DNA of 64,000 bases from Pelobates cultripes. Taxonomy: Eukaryota > Chordata > Amphibia > Anura > Pelobatidae. The notes under the pieces were generated by a model that did not search any database, was not told where the DNA came from, and saw nothing but the letters and a program-made list of their open reading frames with translations. A program made the position numbers and the translations under genes. The stretch spans positions 105,285,220 through 105,349,219 of the forward strand of contig OW240912.1 of assembly GCA_933207985.1 (NCBI GenBank). Reading direction: 5' to 3'. Shown here in pieces: positions 11,640 to 23,991 of the stretch. Within the stretch, counting starts at the first letter, position 1; every line of letters begins with the position of its first letter.

Positions 11640-12450
11640 TTTTACACTACATAGACAGTAATATACCAAAACGTGCAGATTGTTCTAGATCGGTGTGCTA
11701 TTACTTTGTGGAACGTTTCGCGGAATGGTTCACGAAATATCATCGTTTTTGTGTCAAAATTGGTCCCATAGGAATGAATGGCAGAATGTTCAAAACTAGA
11801 GTGTGAGCTGAAAAATCAGGACATGATTTCTAAACTGCCACCACTCCCTCATTTTCAAGCCCACCTACACAAATCTTCTATCAAAACGTTCAGCTATCCC
11901 TGCTGTCACTAAAAATCCATGGTTAAGCCATAGTCCTGATAATTTTCACAATATGATCATTTGTTTGCAACTCACGCCGTCCATTGACATTCATTGAAAC
12001 TCCACTCTAGCCACCTCAAATTTGAAGGGCAATTTCTAAACTGCAACTGTGCCTTCATTTTTAATATTTCAGAGACATACTATGCATCAAAATGTAGGCC
12101 TGAGTCTTGTGATTCTCACAATATAAAGCTCTTCGCTGTAGGATTTTTTAAACTACGACTGTTTGAAGATGGCAACCGCCAGTGAAGTGAGCAATTTGGA
12201 GCAGTTTGTTTTTAACCGCTATTCTCTGCCCTTGCTGTAGAGTGAGTTGCCATAAGAACCCAGGTGTGTGAGCAGCCAGCGGAGTGTTACGGAACACAGA
12301 GGCTGCTAGATCAAACACATTCTCTAAATTGCTGTCATTCATACAGTTTTGATCACACAAAAGTGAGCACTATCACATTTTATAAATATATTTCCATGTT
12401 AGTCAATTCGTTATACCTGTAACAGAAAAACAGTAACATACAATGTTACA
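11640..12450. repeat. Unclassified repeat with internal related modules
   Basis: The phrase TTTCTAAACTGC occurs at about 11828 and 12032, and a diverged form TTTTTAAACTAC at about 12145. TTTTCACAATAT (about 11941) and TTCTCACAATAT (about 12113) follow in similar spacing. This suggests a repeat built from roughly 170-200-bp related modules. I do not recognise the family. Confidence 0.45.
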
Positions 12451-12478
12451 ACAATACACCTAATCAATGTTTCATAAA

Positions 12479-12582
12479 GTTACTCTGCTCAGTCCAACCT
12501 TTCCACAGTTACTCCAGCCACTACAACCACACAACAGTTACTCAAGCCACTCCACGCAGTTACTCTGCCCACTCCAGTTGTA
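12479..12582. repeat. Short tandem repeat, AGTTACTC unit
   Basis: AGTTACTC begins at 12479, 12507, 12536 and 12558, each followed by a CC(A/C)CT-type segment, giving four degenerate units of 22-29 bp. Confidence 0.6.
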
Positions 12583-13058
12583 GACTACTACTGGAGGCAA
12601 CAACACTTCACATAATTTCCCCAGAAATTGTAGCTTTTCTAGTTGTGGAAATATAATTTCTCGAGTCCCTGTGAAGGAAGACTTTTCAACTACAGCTTGA
12701 GTCATGCACAACAGTGAGTTCTCTATTTGCACCATGGGGAGATTGTGTTTGGTTTCACCCCAATCTTTCTGACACCTACTCTTAAATACGCATATTTGAA
12801 AATTAACGTTATCATTTATTATTGATTTATGTTTGTCGTAGCACTTTAACTTGTCCGCAGCCCCATACAAAGAAAACTGCAATGCACTGTGTGTTCTAAC
12901 ACCTTTCTGTCATGGACATCATTAAGATTTTCAGGAATTTGAGCTACAGTAGCTCTTCTGTGTGCTACAGCAAGCCTTATCTCCACACATGTATCAATGA
13001 ACCCTTATGCTGCTTTATCGGTTGTCCTTCCTTACACCACCTGGTAGGTACAAACCAC

Positions 13059-14096
13059 CATAGGCGTGCGCAGCCTATGGCATTAGGGTGTGCACCCTTA
13101 AGCACAAACACACGCTGCATATTACGCTGCTGTGTGTGTGCTGTGTGAGGGTGGTGTAAGGGTTCTGTGTGTGTGTGTGAGGGTGCTGGTAGTGTGCTAT
13201 GTGGGGGAGGGTGTTTGTGTGTGTGTGAGAGGGTGCTGTTTGTGTGTCAGGGTGCTGGTAGTGTGCTGTGTGCGAGGGTGCTGGTAGTGTGCTGTGTGTG
13301 AGGGTGTTTGTGTGTTTGTTAGGGTCCTCTTAGTGTGCTGTGTGAGGGTGCTGTGTGTGTTCTGTTTGTGTGAGGGTGCTGTATGTGTGTAGGTACTGTG
13401 AGTGTGGGTGGCGTGTGTGTGTGTGTGTGTGTGTTGTATGTTTGGAAGGATTGTGGAGGTGGGGGCAGATTAGTAAATATCCTTGCTGCCATGTGCCATC
13501 CCTGCTGGTCCAGTGGAGAGTGAACTCTAGCCTGCGGGGCTAGAGTTCACTCTTGCGAGATCTGTGCATTGCCACGGCAATGCTCAGATCTCGCGAGAGG
13601 AACCTGGCGGAGCTGCTGTCAAGAGCTCCCCGGGTCCTCTCCTGCCTCCCTCCATGCTGCTGTGTGCCAGTGAGGTAGATCTTTGATCTCCTCGCCGGCC
13701 CATGGAGGCTTAGAGCAGAGCCAGCACTCAGATAGCACCGGCTCTGCATGAGCCGAGAGGGGAGATCCGGAAATCTCCCCTGCTGGCAGGGGTCAAGTCC
13801 TGGGGAATATAGTGTGGGAACTCTCCCAAGATTCCCATCCCCCCAAAAAATTATATATTTGTATGTATATGTATTATTTTATATATATAATATGACGTCA
13901 TATTCCGGCTCCCAGCATCAGCAAACGGGGAAACATGGGGGGTTGTGACTGCAGGAACAGCGGGAACGGCGTTCCTGCTCAAAAAAAGTGCAGGAACGCC
14001 GTTCCCACACGTTCCTGCAGGGCTCAATCCATAGGCGTGCTGAGGGGATTAAGGTGTGCCCAGGCACACCCGGCACACCCCGTGCGCACGCCTGTG
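13059..14096. mobile_element. hAT non-autonomous element with 8-bp TSD
   Basis: Termini CATAGGCGTGCGCA (13059) and TGCGCACGCCTGTG (ending 14096) are inverted repeats with one mismatch. The flanks CAAACCAC at 13051-13058 and 14097-14104 are an exact 8-bp duplication, the hAT hallmark. The 1038-bp interior has no transposase. It holds a GT-rich minisatellite (13125-13440), perfect hairpins at 13518-13532/13538-13552 and 13555-13564/13585-13594, and a fold at 13951-14018. Open frames at 13540-14109 are products of these palindromes, not genes. It interrupts an older Tc1 remnant, so it is the younger insertion. Confidence 0.9.
13125..13440. repeat. GT-rich minisatellite
   Basis: Irregular tandem units around GTGTGCTGTGTGAGGGTGCT, with (TG)n runs, inside the hAT element. 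Cysteine/valine-rich frames across it are composition artefacts. Confidence 0.8.
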
Positions 14097-14321
14097 CAAA
14101 CCACTGCATACCGGGAACACTCTACAAGACTTGCTGTTTTGGAGATGCTCTGACCAAGTCATTAAGCCATCACTATTTGCCCCTTGTCAAAGTCACTCAG
14201 ATCTTTTCACTTGCCCACTTTTCGTGCTTCCAATGCATGAAATTCTAGAACATACTGTGCACTTGCTGCCAAATATATCCACCACTGTAACAATATAATC
14301 AATGTTATTCATTTCACATCT

Positions 14322-14456
14322 GCGCTGGGAAAAGGTAAGTAAATAAAGGGTTTTTAACCCCTTATTTACCTGGGAGGTGGGTGTGAGGAAGGGGGAGGCA
14401 GTGGGAGCGATAGTACCAGGAATATAGCTTTGTATTCCTGGCACTACAGTATCCCT
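14322..14456. mobile_element. Right-end fragment of a TTAA MITE
   Basis: From CGCTGGGAAAAGGTAAGTAAA to CACTACAGTATCCCT before TTAA (14457-14460), this matches the layout of the right third of copies A and B (2700-3155, 16334-16823), including the CCAGGAATA...TATTCCTGG hairpin. The left two thirds are missing. Confidence 0.65.
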
Positions 14457-14867
14457 TTAATATTGAGGAATTGGTGTAGGAAATCAGGGGGATGGGGACA
14501 CGAATGCCTCAGATTATATGATGAGGGGGGTGAGATTTAAAATAATTGTTACAAGGAAAAAAAATGCAAAAATAGTGTAAGAACTGGAATTAATGGCATA
14601 TGTTTTGTCAATTTATGGACCTTTTTGAATAATTGATTTTTTTCGTGTGAAATTTCATATTTATACATTTTCAAATGTGAAGTAAGGATGTTAAAAAGGC
14701 TATGAGACATATATATTAATTTTATTGTAGTCTCCCCAGTGAAAATGTATTACTTTGCTTATAAGAAACCACATGGCATAATGTATGCTCTCTAAGGGAT
14801 ATCGGGCATCTGTCCTCCTTTATTTTTCTGTTCTATGCCAGTGAATAGGCGGACATACATTTGCAGA

Positions 14868-16329
<1,462 letters not shown>

Positions 16330-16333
16330 TTAA

Positions 16334-16823
16334 AGGACCACTATAGGCACCCAGACCACATCAGCTTAATGAAGTGGTCTGGGTGCCTGGTCCAGCTAGG
16401 GTTAACCCTTTTTTTTTTTTTTTTAGAAACATAGCAGTTTCAGAGAAACTGCTATGTTTATAAATGGATTAATCCAGCCTCTAGTGGCTGTCTCATTGAC
16501 AGCCGCTAGAGGGCTTCCGCGCTTCTCACTGTGAAAATCACAGTGAGAAGACGCCAGCATCCATAGGAAAGCATTGAGAATGCTTTCCTATAGACTGGCT
16601 GAATGTGCGCACTTTTCCTGCCGCGCATGCGCATTCAGCCGAAGAGGAGGGGAGGAGGCGGAGAGGAGGAGGAGAGCTCCCGCCCGACGCTGGAGAAAGA
16701 GGTAAGTTTAACCCCTTCCTCCCCTCAGAGCTCGGTGGGAGGGGGACCCTGAGGGTGGGGGCACCCTCAGGGCACTATAGTGCCAGGAAAACGAGTATGT
16801 TTTCCTGGCACTATAGTAGTCCT
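16334..16823. mobile_element. TTAA-flanked foldback MITE, copy B
   Basis: TTAA at 16330-16333 and 16824-16827. Same orientation and architecture as copy A: AGGACCACT terminus, the AAACATAGCAGTTTC hairpin, a GGAGGCGGAGAGGAGGAGG purine block, the CCCTGAGGGTG hairpin and the terminal GGCACTATAG hairpin. It carries a 14-16-base T run near 16410 absent from copy A. Confidence 0.85.
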
Positions 16824-16827
16824 TTAA

Positions 16828-16960
16828 ACATATATTAAGGGTTAGTACAAACTGTTTTGTGATGACCTGTTAAAGGAAGTTATAGTGTTACAGCATGCTG
16901 TACTGACTATGGCTCCACAAGCCTTGACATACCCCTGTGTAAGTATAAAAAAATAAACAA
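16828..16960. other. Unassigned sequence
   Basis: Short stretch without recognised features. Confidence 0.3.
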
Positions 16961-17110
16961 TAAAAAATGTCCAGCAGACCTTATTGTGAAAAGATGATAT
17001 CCCTTTATTGGCAAAACAGCAACGTTTTGACTGACTGTCTTATCAAGCAATGTGAACTTCACCCCAAACCACACTTAAATTATACCATCCTAATAAATCA
17101 CATTATCAAG
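16961..17110 (-). repeat. Retroelement fragment with hammerhead-like core
   Basis: On the minus strand the order TTGATAA (17046-17040), GAC, loop AGTCA, GTC, AAAAC (17028-17024) matches the layout of a hammerhead core (CUGANGA - stem II - GAAAC) with substitutions, followed by a short sequence with AATAAAGGG. Penelope-like and related elements are known to carry such cores. The element itself is otherwise unrecognised. Confidence 0.45.
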
Positions 17111-17903
17111 TAAGACGCCTATAAAGCCCACATAAAGTGACAGTTTCCATAGTGATAGCAATCAATTTTATGGTCTGCCAACAGTGTGACAACTTAATTG
17201 GGATCCACTGGTTGTCAGCTGGAGATCTCGGCCAATGATCTAACCCTGCATGGCAGAGTTTAGAGAGTGACCAGACCCTGGAGAGCATAGGTAGGAAGAC
17301 AAACCGTTAACACACTGTTGACTACTTACATTTCGGTGAGTGCCAGGGAACACCTGACATAATAATTACTACAGAGTATTATAGTGGTTATGGTACTTGG
17401 AGTGTTTGAGAGTTGATGAAAGGAGAAAACACCTTCATCAGCAAAAATGGTACTTTATAATAATAGGAAATTACTGCAAGTTGTGAATTCAAAATCAATA
17501 TATGATATGAAAAAAGATCTAGGTGCACTTTTATTAAAGCAGAATATAATGTTCTACTAATTATTCTAAATATTGCTTTAGATCACAGCTCATCTTTATA
17601 GGAAGTATTCATTTTGAATTAACAAGATTCTTTTTTTTTCTGGTTTGAAGCAAAACTAGAAAGTGTACTGGAGTGGGTTTTTTATTCCTTTCAATCAACA
17701 GCAGTTAAAGGGGCATGTAAAAGGTTGAACTTGATGTATTATTTTTTTTTTTTTTATATGAATCACTGCCAGATAATGTTAGATAAGTTGTGCTATCTAG
17801 CACCTAGATTTTACTGCAGGGTTAGGGAGTGAGCTCTCCTACTGTCCTACACCACCAGATTACAATAATAAAGGTGACACTGAAACTCCAGACTTCTTAA
17901 AAA
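17111..17903. other. Unassigned sequence
   Basis: No gene or repeat boundary identified. T runs near 17630 and 17740. Confidence 0.3.
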
Positions 17904-17907
17904 TTAA

Positions 17908-18147
17908 AGAAACACAGTAGGAACCATAACTAATTCAACTTATTGAAGTGGTTATGGTGCCTGGAGTATGGGGGCACAGTTTCCTGCATCACTGATAAAC
18001 TGTTTACTCACCATTTAGCATAGATGTCAGGCTGCTAGGTACAGAGCATCTTTGCTAAATGGTGAGTAAACTGTTTAGCGGTGATGTAGGATCCAGTGCT
18101 CATGGATTCCAGGAACCATAACCACTTTAGTCAGGTAAAGTGTCCCT
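17908..18147. mobile_element. Degenerate TTAA MITE with 37-bp hairpin
   Basis: TTAA at 17904-17907 precedes AGAAACACAGTAGGAACC; the right end TGTCCCTGAA looks like a mutated TGTCCCTTTAA. The centre has arms 17996-18020 and 18053-18077 (25 bp, one mismatch), extendable outward to about 37 bp with a few mismatches. Confidence 0.55.
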
Positions 18148-19138
18148 GAAAATCTAGATTGTGATTCCACCTCCTGCAAATCTCTTTTGTTACATTAGTG
18201 GTATATATCTAAATTATTCGGCTACATAAAATTAGAGCAGACTGGCAGATCGACAAATATGCTTTTTGTTGTAATGCATAGTGTCAATGTTAAAAGTGTA
18301 CATTTTCTTTAAAGAATAAAAATAATATATGACCATTCTCACTAAAAAAGTGTATATTCTGTCCTTTACCTTCCATTGAAGAGCAGGGAATCAGGTGAGC
18401 TGCACAACTAGGGTATTTATTCTGCAGAACAATTGTTACTGGAACAGAACTCATTGTTCCAATAGGTAGACTTTTGCCAAAATGATTTTGTTGTATTGAT
18501 GCAGACACATACAGTATGAAATTGACACTAATAGTGTTAACTTAATGTACATTTGTGACCTTTTGCAGGAAGACCTCTCAATGATTTACATCTTCTGCAG
18601 GTATCTTGTCACAGTTTCATTCTGTGTCATCAGTCATATATCAAGGTTAAAAATGTCAAAATGCAAAAGGTATAGAACATAGATTCACTGCAACCATATA
18701 ACCCTTTTGAGGTTGTCTCAGCATCATGGGACTCGTAGTCATATTCCATAAAAGCAGATGTACCAACAAATGGCAATTCCTGCAGGGTTTTTTTTTTTTT
18801 ACTTATACAGGGTTACTCACTAAAGTGGGAATTTAAAAGTGAATTTAAAATCTAAGGTCAGAATACTAGATCTGGAAAAAAACTTCCAGCTAGGCTTTCA
18901 GTTCAGCTACCATGGTCTTAAATTTGAAATTCAATTTGAATTCTCTCTTTAGTAAATAACCCTGATAGTACTATAAAAAAGGAATGCTTTATATATTGTG
19001 CTATATTGGCATACAGGCAATTATACTGTTTTTTTATTTTCCATTTCTGTGCTTCTGTATATGTAATTTTATAACCAACTTTGCCTTTTATAGAAAGCTC
19101 ATTAAGAATAGAATAATGCAATAATTAACATATTGCTC
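18148..19138. other. Mostly unassigned; possible hAT-like scrap
   Basis: AGCATCATGGGACTCGTAGT near 18720 resembles the GCATCATGGGAGTTGTAGT core of the hAT-like MITE at 10622-10738. The termini are gone. The rest has no recognisable content. Confidence 0.35.
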
Positions 19139-21345
19139 TTATGTTAGATAGTTACATAGCTGAAAAGAGACTTGCGTCCATCAAGTTCAGCCTACCTCAC
19201 ATTTGTTTTTTGCTGTTGATCCAAAAGAAGGCAAAAAAAAACAGTTTGAAGCATAATTTTGCAACAAGCTAGGAAAAAAATTCCTTATTGACCCCAGAAT
19301 GGCAGTCAGATTTATCCTTGGATCAAGCAGTTTTTACCCTGCATTGAAAGATTATATCCTTGAATATTCTGTTCTTGCAAGTATGCATCTAGTAGCCGTT
19401 TGAACATCTGTATGGACTTTTTCTAGTGCCATAATATCCTTCTTTAGAACAGGTGCCCAAAATTGCACAGCATATTCAATATGGGTCTTACCAGTGATTT
19501 ATAAAGAGGCAAAATGATATTCTTCGTCCCGAGAATGAATGCCCTTTTTCATGCATGACAATACCTTACTGGCCTTGGCCACTGCTGATTGACATTGCAC
19601 ATTGTTGCATAGTTTGTTGTCTATAACAATTCCCAAGTCCTTTTCGTGTGTTGTTATCCCTAATTCGCTTCCATTAAGGGTATACGTTGCTTGTGTATTC
19701 TTTACGCCGAAGTGCATAACTTTGCATTTTTCAACATTAAATTTCATCTGCCATTTGAGTGCCCAGTTCCCCAGTCTATCTAAATCCCTCTGCAGCAAAG
19801 TAATATCTTGCTCACATTGTATTATTTTACAGAGTTTTGTGTCATCTGCAAACACTGAAACATGACTTTCAATGCAGTCTTCAAGATCATTTATAAACAT
19901 GTTAAATAGAAGGGGTCCCAGAACAGACCCCTGAGGGACACCACTTGCCACCTCTGTCCAGCTTGAAAATTTACCATTAATGACAACTCTTTGTACTCTG
20001 TTTTAAGCCAATGTTCTACCCAAGAACAAGCATTTTCATCTAGACCGATTTCCTTGAGTTTGAACACTAATCTATTGTGTGGAACTGTATCAAATGCCTT
20101 GGCAAAATCGAAATAGATCACATCCACGGCAACACCCTGATCTATACTTCTACTTACTTCTTCGTAGAACGCAATCAAGTTAATTTGACATGACCTGTCA
20201 TGACCTGCTTCATAAAACCGTGCTGATTTTTGCTGATAACCATGATCTTCTCAAGGAATTCTTGAATATTATCCCTTAATAACCTTTCAAATATTTTACC
20301 AGCCACATAAGTTAAGCTCACAGGTCTATAATTTCCAGGCAAGGATTTTGAACCCTTTTTGAATATAGGAACCACATCTGCCTTCCTCCAATCCTCCAGA
20401 ACACTTCCTGAAAGAAAAGAATCTTGAAAGATTAAAAACAGAGGTTCACTTATTTCTACACTTAGTTCCTTAAGTACACGTGGATGGATACCGTCAGGCC
20501 CTGGAGCTTTGTTTATATTAACTTTCTTTAGATGCTGCAGCACCTTGTCTTGAGTTAACCAATTACAATTATTCTGCAAGTTTTTAGTAGCAATCATTTG
20601 CACATCTATTGCCATGGGTTCTTCCTTAATATATACGGAGGAGAAATAGTTATTTAAAATTCCTGCCTTTTCCTGGTCTTCATTAACTAACACCCCGTTT
20701 CAGTTTTTAGTGTACCTACATTTTCATTTTTTTAAATTTTTTTTTAGAATTTATGTACTTAAAAAATGCTTTGGGGTTGGTTTTGCTCTCTTTAGCTATC
20801 ATTTTTTCATTTTGAAGTTTAGCAAATCTAATTGCCTTTTTGCACGCATTATTTGCTTCCTTATATCTTTTATAAGATGCATCTGATTTGTCTGATTTAA
20901 ATGCTTTAAATGCCCTTTTCTTAGTTGTAATCTCTTGTTTTACTTCTCTACTAAGCCACATTGGTTTTAATTTGTTTCTTTTATATTTATTTTCCAAAGG
21001 TACATACTGAGAAATGTACCTTTTTAATATTTGTTGGAAGATGATCCATTTATCCTCAGTGTTCTTTTCACTAAAGAGTTTATGTCAGTCAATATATTGT
21101 AAAGCTTCCCTTAACTTATTGAAATTGGCCTTTTTAAAATTATATGTTTTAGTGTGCCCCATGTGCTTTTGTTTTTTTGAGTTTATTTCAAAGGATACTA
21201 TATTGTGATCACTATTTCCCAAGTGCTCACCTACTTGAATGTTGGTCAAAAGATCAACGTTGTTTGTTAATGTAATATACCCTATGCATTTATTTTTCTT
21301 CAAAATCAAGAAGCCTTTATTCCACGGCAGTGAATGCATAATTAA
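19139..21345 (-). mobile_element. CR1-type LINE, antisense, copy 1
   Basis: On the minus strand: endonuclease C-terminus with NSDHNIVSFEI (about 21225), a lysine-rich linker (20997-20716), RT N-terminal blocks (20693-20175), RT core (20178-19891 and 19951-19499), then a 3' UTR ending near 19139 (...GACGCAAGTCTCTTTTCAGC read on minus). The 5' endonuclease part is missing, as usual for 5'-truncated LINEs. Compared with copy 2 (46395-48250), about 300 bp before the 3' tail is deleted near 19400. No TSD found. Confidence 0.85.
19499..21339 (-). pseudogene. CR1 ORF2 remnant: endonuclease end and reverse transcriptase
   Basis: The protein would prime and copy LINE RNA at the target site. Seen in order: SDH endonuclease motif; KAPGPDGIHPRVLKEL and NYRPVSLTYVAGKIFERLL (RT fingers) in the frame 20693-20175; YFDFAKAFDTVPHNRL (first catalytic Asp box) at 20178-19891; GVPQGSVLGPLLFNMFINDL and VSVFADDTKL (catalytic FADD at 19852-19841) in the frame 19951-19499. 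Residues are well kept, so decay is recent to moderate, but at least four frame breaks (near 20175, 19960, 20700, 21000) prevent a full protein. Confidence 0.85.
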
Positions 21346-21884
21346 TATTATTGGTAATAAAATCTAAGCTTATCAAGAAAAACAGATAAACAAATGTTCA
21401 ACTTTACATATTGCACCCATGTTACCCTTACCATATACATTACCCCCTCCACCACTTTATATATAATGAATACCAATTTTTGTTTATATTATTTAATTGT
21501 TTTAGTTAATTTTTCATGTCCAATGCAGTAATAACATTTCTCTAGTATTACATGAATACAGTGTTATATAAACATTATGATGCCCTTTCCCATATTATTA
21601 TTATTTTAACACCAGAAGATGCAGGACATTCTATGATCACCACCTTCTCTGTTACCAGTGTCAAACCGTTTCATTGATACATTGAACTAATGCTCACCAC
21701 TAGCCTACCTTGAAGACTATTATACAAATCTATTCTTTTATTCTATACCTTCTAATAGTCGATAACAGGAATAGGTTGGACTTTAACAAAAGTAGATATG
21801 ACTAGTACTTGCCCAATGATTTTACCCAATTAACATATAGGTTACAGCTTCTCTCCAGTTAGTGAATTCAGGTTTGGATGTTTA
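21346..21884. other. Unassigned sequence
   Basis: AT-rich, nothing recognised. Confidence 0.35.
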
Positions 21885-22327
21885 ATCTTTGATTGTGTTT
21901 TTGTGTTTTAAAGTTTATTTTAAAGAAATATATAAGATATACAAAATGTAAAAAATGTGCATTAGGAATAAACATTCTATATAACTGACAAAACAGAATA
22001 TACAATTAGCAGTAAACAGAAGAGACCAAGAAAGGGTACTTAATCATGCTTTTAGTCATGTAGTACATAGAGAAAAAAAACATGAATAGGGAAGAAAACA
22101 ATAAAAAAAAATAAGAACACAATTAAAAGAGTGAGGATGGGAAGTGACAGAATAGAAACAGAAAATAGCATATCAGAGTAGACTGGCTGTGGAATGTTCC
22201 TTTAACCACTTTAGCTTAGTCTTTCTTAAACTCTATAAAATCAAAATGGGGGAAGTTTAGACCACCCAGCAACATTTGGAGCAGAAGTATTTGTATTGGT
22301 TCTATGACAGTTGCTGTAAGAACCAAC
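21885..22327 (-). mobile_element. Possible L1 3' end, antisense
   Basis: Read on minus from 22327, a segment translates to LLLGGLNFPHFDFIEF-like sequence, resembling the L1 ORF2 'GGLxxPxxxxY' block, followed by an AT-rich tail ending AATAAACTTTAAAACAC near 21885. The similarity is short and could be chance. Confidence 0.35.
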
Positions 22328-22382
22328 ACTGATTCGGTGTGTTACTAACTTTGACTCAGGTTGGAATCAGGCGAAAAAGATC

Positions 22383-22994
22383 TTGGGGAGATTTTGGCCT
22401 TTACTATCCCAAGACTCCCAACTCAAAAGTGTAGTGACCCCTAATGTATCACTTACAGCACGTAGAGGTAGAAACCTCAAGGAAATTCTAGTACCCAGTC
22501 ATTTCTCAGGGAAGAAACCCGGAAAAAACTGGTTATCCACGCAAGGAACTTACAAATGTGGAAGATGTGTAGCGTGCAGATACATTAGTAAGAATTCCAA
22601 ATGTCTGACAGACTCAAGTGACCAAATGGTGCTTAATGTGAAGCAATTTTTTAATTGCAACACTAAAGGCATCATATACCTTATGGAGTGTACATGCGGA
22701 CTAAAGTACGTAGGCAAAACTATTCGTCCCCTCAAAAGGAGGGTAATGGAACATGTACATTCTGTCCGAAATCCTAGGGATACCTCAGTGTCACGACACT
22801 TGAGGAACTGTCACCACGGTGATTCAGGTGGTTTGAAGTTTGCAGGGATCGAGAAGACCCTCCTGGGACGTAGAGGAGGTGATCTTGATCTTACCCTCCT
22901 CAAAAGGGAAAGCTATTGGATTTATAGGTTCAAAACTTTGGCACCCTATGGACTAAACGAGGGCTTTACATTCACTCCCTTTATAGATAAATAA
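22383..22994 (+). CDS. Penelope-like element C-terminal GIY-YIG endonuclease (partial)
   Basis: Penelope-like elements encode a reverse transcriptase fused to a GIY-YIG nuclease that nicks target DNA. This 203-residue open frame is the C-terminal part only; the frame is already open upstream (from about 22338), so the Met at 22383 is not a true start. Visible: RRGRNLKEILVPSHF (residues 27-41), a conserved pre-nuclease block; a Cys cluster CGRCVAC (59-65) with C74; GIIYL (96-100) and YVGKT (109-113), the two GIY-YIG strands; RRVMEH (119-124) with the usual Arg; and RESYWIYRFKTLAPYGLN (175-192), with the conserved Glu and terminal Asn. The nuclease domain appears intact with no stop, but it lacks its polymerase, so it is probably non-functional. 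Confidence 0.85.
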   Translation: MGRFWPLLSQDSQLKSVVTPNVSLTARRGRNLKEILVPSHFSGKKPGKNWLSTQGTYKCGRCVACRYISKNSKCLTDSSDQMVLNVKQFFNCNTKGIIYLMECTCGLKYVGKTIRPLKRRVMEHVHSVRNPRDTSVSRHLRNCHHGDSGGLKFAGIEKTLLGRRGGDLDLTLLKRESYWIYRFKTLAPYGLNEGFTFTPFIDK

Positions 22995-23960
22995 GAGTAC
23001 TCCGGACCAACCTAATATGTTTAGTTATGTGTATAGTGATTGTATGTACATGTTTCTTAAAAAAGTTTTAATTTTTTTTTTTTGGCACATAAGAGGCTGT
23101 GAATTCAAATCAACTTTTGACATGGTAGTATTAGGACGCACATGTGTTACGTGGCTAATGGGGCATTTTGTGACAGGCTTATGAGGGCTTACACAGTTCC
23201 CTCTACCCAATGTCACCGTTAGGGGCATCGTTTATATGTGCTCTATATATGGTACCAACTTCGAGTGATAACTTTAACTAAATGTGCACACTCCATCCAT
23301 CATAGTTATCCATAGTAGGACTAGTCACCACTATTTTGGGATACATATGATCCAGGTTACCAGTTTGCAACACAAGCAATATATAGATATACTAGGATCT
23401 ATAGTTATATCCTTACAATACAGCCTTAGAGAATAGAGGTTGATTACATTTATCTTTCTGTATCCACTTATTTATATGCTTCATAAGTTTCTTTTATTAA
23501 CAAATAATAAACTCCATATTATGGGATATCAGACAGACAAGATGAAGGGCTCTTTATTCATCTATATATTAATACATTCTGCCCTTCTTTATTACATATT
23601 TCTTCCTCTCACTTTAAATGATTGCTCCCCCGATGAGACACCACGTGGACTCGTTTGTTTACTGATAGTCCATTTAACAAATGCTTTGCCACGTAACACC
23701 AAAGGGGTGGGGTTTGCTGGGACTCAGTTCATTGAGTCACTAGCAAACATACACACACACACCCCCCTCTCTCTATCCTGTTCATACGCGTCTACAAATG
23801 CATGACGCTACCCAATTACCTGCCGCCAAGTGAACTTGAAGGCGTGGCCTGTTCGGGCTAAAAATTTTGGCGCGAACAGTAAGCACACGCCCCCATTCTC
23901 CTACTGGCGGCACTTGGTTATTTAAACAGCCTTGTGTGCACTATGAGGTCTGCTAAGCCT

Positions 23961-23991
23961 CGGAAGAAGGCGCGTTCTATAGCGCCGAAAC
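23961..23991 (+). ncRNA. Hammerhead ribozyme-like relic
   Basis: CGGAAGA (23961-23967), a five-base-pair stem GGCGC/GCGCC (23969-23973 with 23982-23986) and GAAAC (23987-23991) reproduce the core CUGANGA - stem II - GAAAC. Only the U4 position (here G) deviates. Hammerheads are known in Penelope-like pseudo-LTRs, and this one lies downstream of a GIY-YIG ORF on the same strand. Activity is doubtful because U4 is conserved and stems I and III were not established. Confidence 0.5.

Larger units (their letters stand above)
12853..14303 (-). mobile_element. Tc1/mariner remnant, antisense, split by a hAT element
   Basis: The outer parts (12853-13058 and 14105-14303) form one continuous Tc1-like sequence once the 13059-14096 insert is removed. 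The left piece contains the GAGCTACAGTAGCTCTTCTG stretch and the right piece the GCATACCGGGAACAC and TTTTGGAGATGCTCTGACC stretches that I recognise from the transposase 5' region of the same family as 42388-43860. It lacks its terminal inverted repeat on the right, where it abuts a TTAA-MITE fragment near 14322. The coding frame is broken. Confidence 0.75.

Noticed and set aside
13355..14298. Several open frames of 60-86 codons
   Set aside because: They lie in the hAT element's GT minisatellite and palindromes, or in the Tc1 remnant on the wrong strand.
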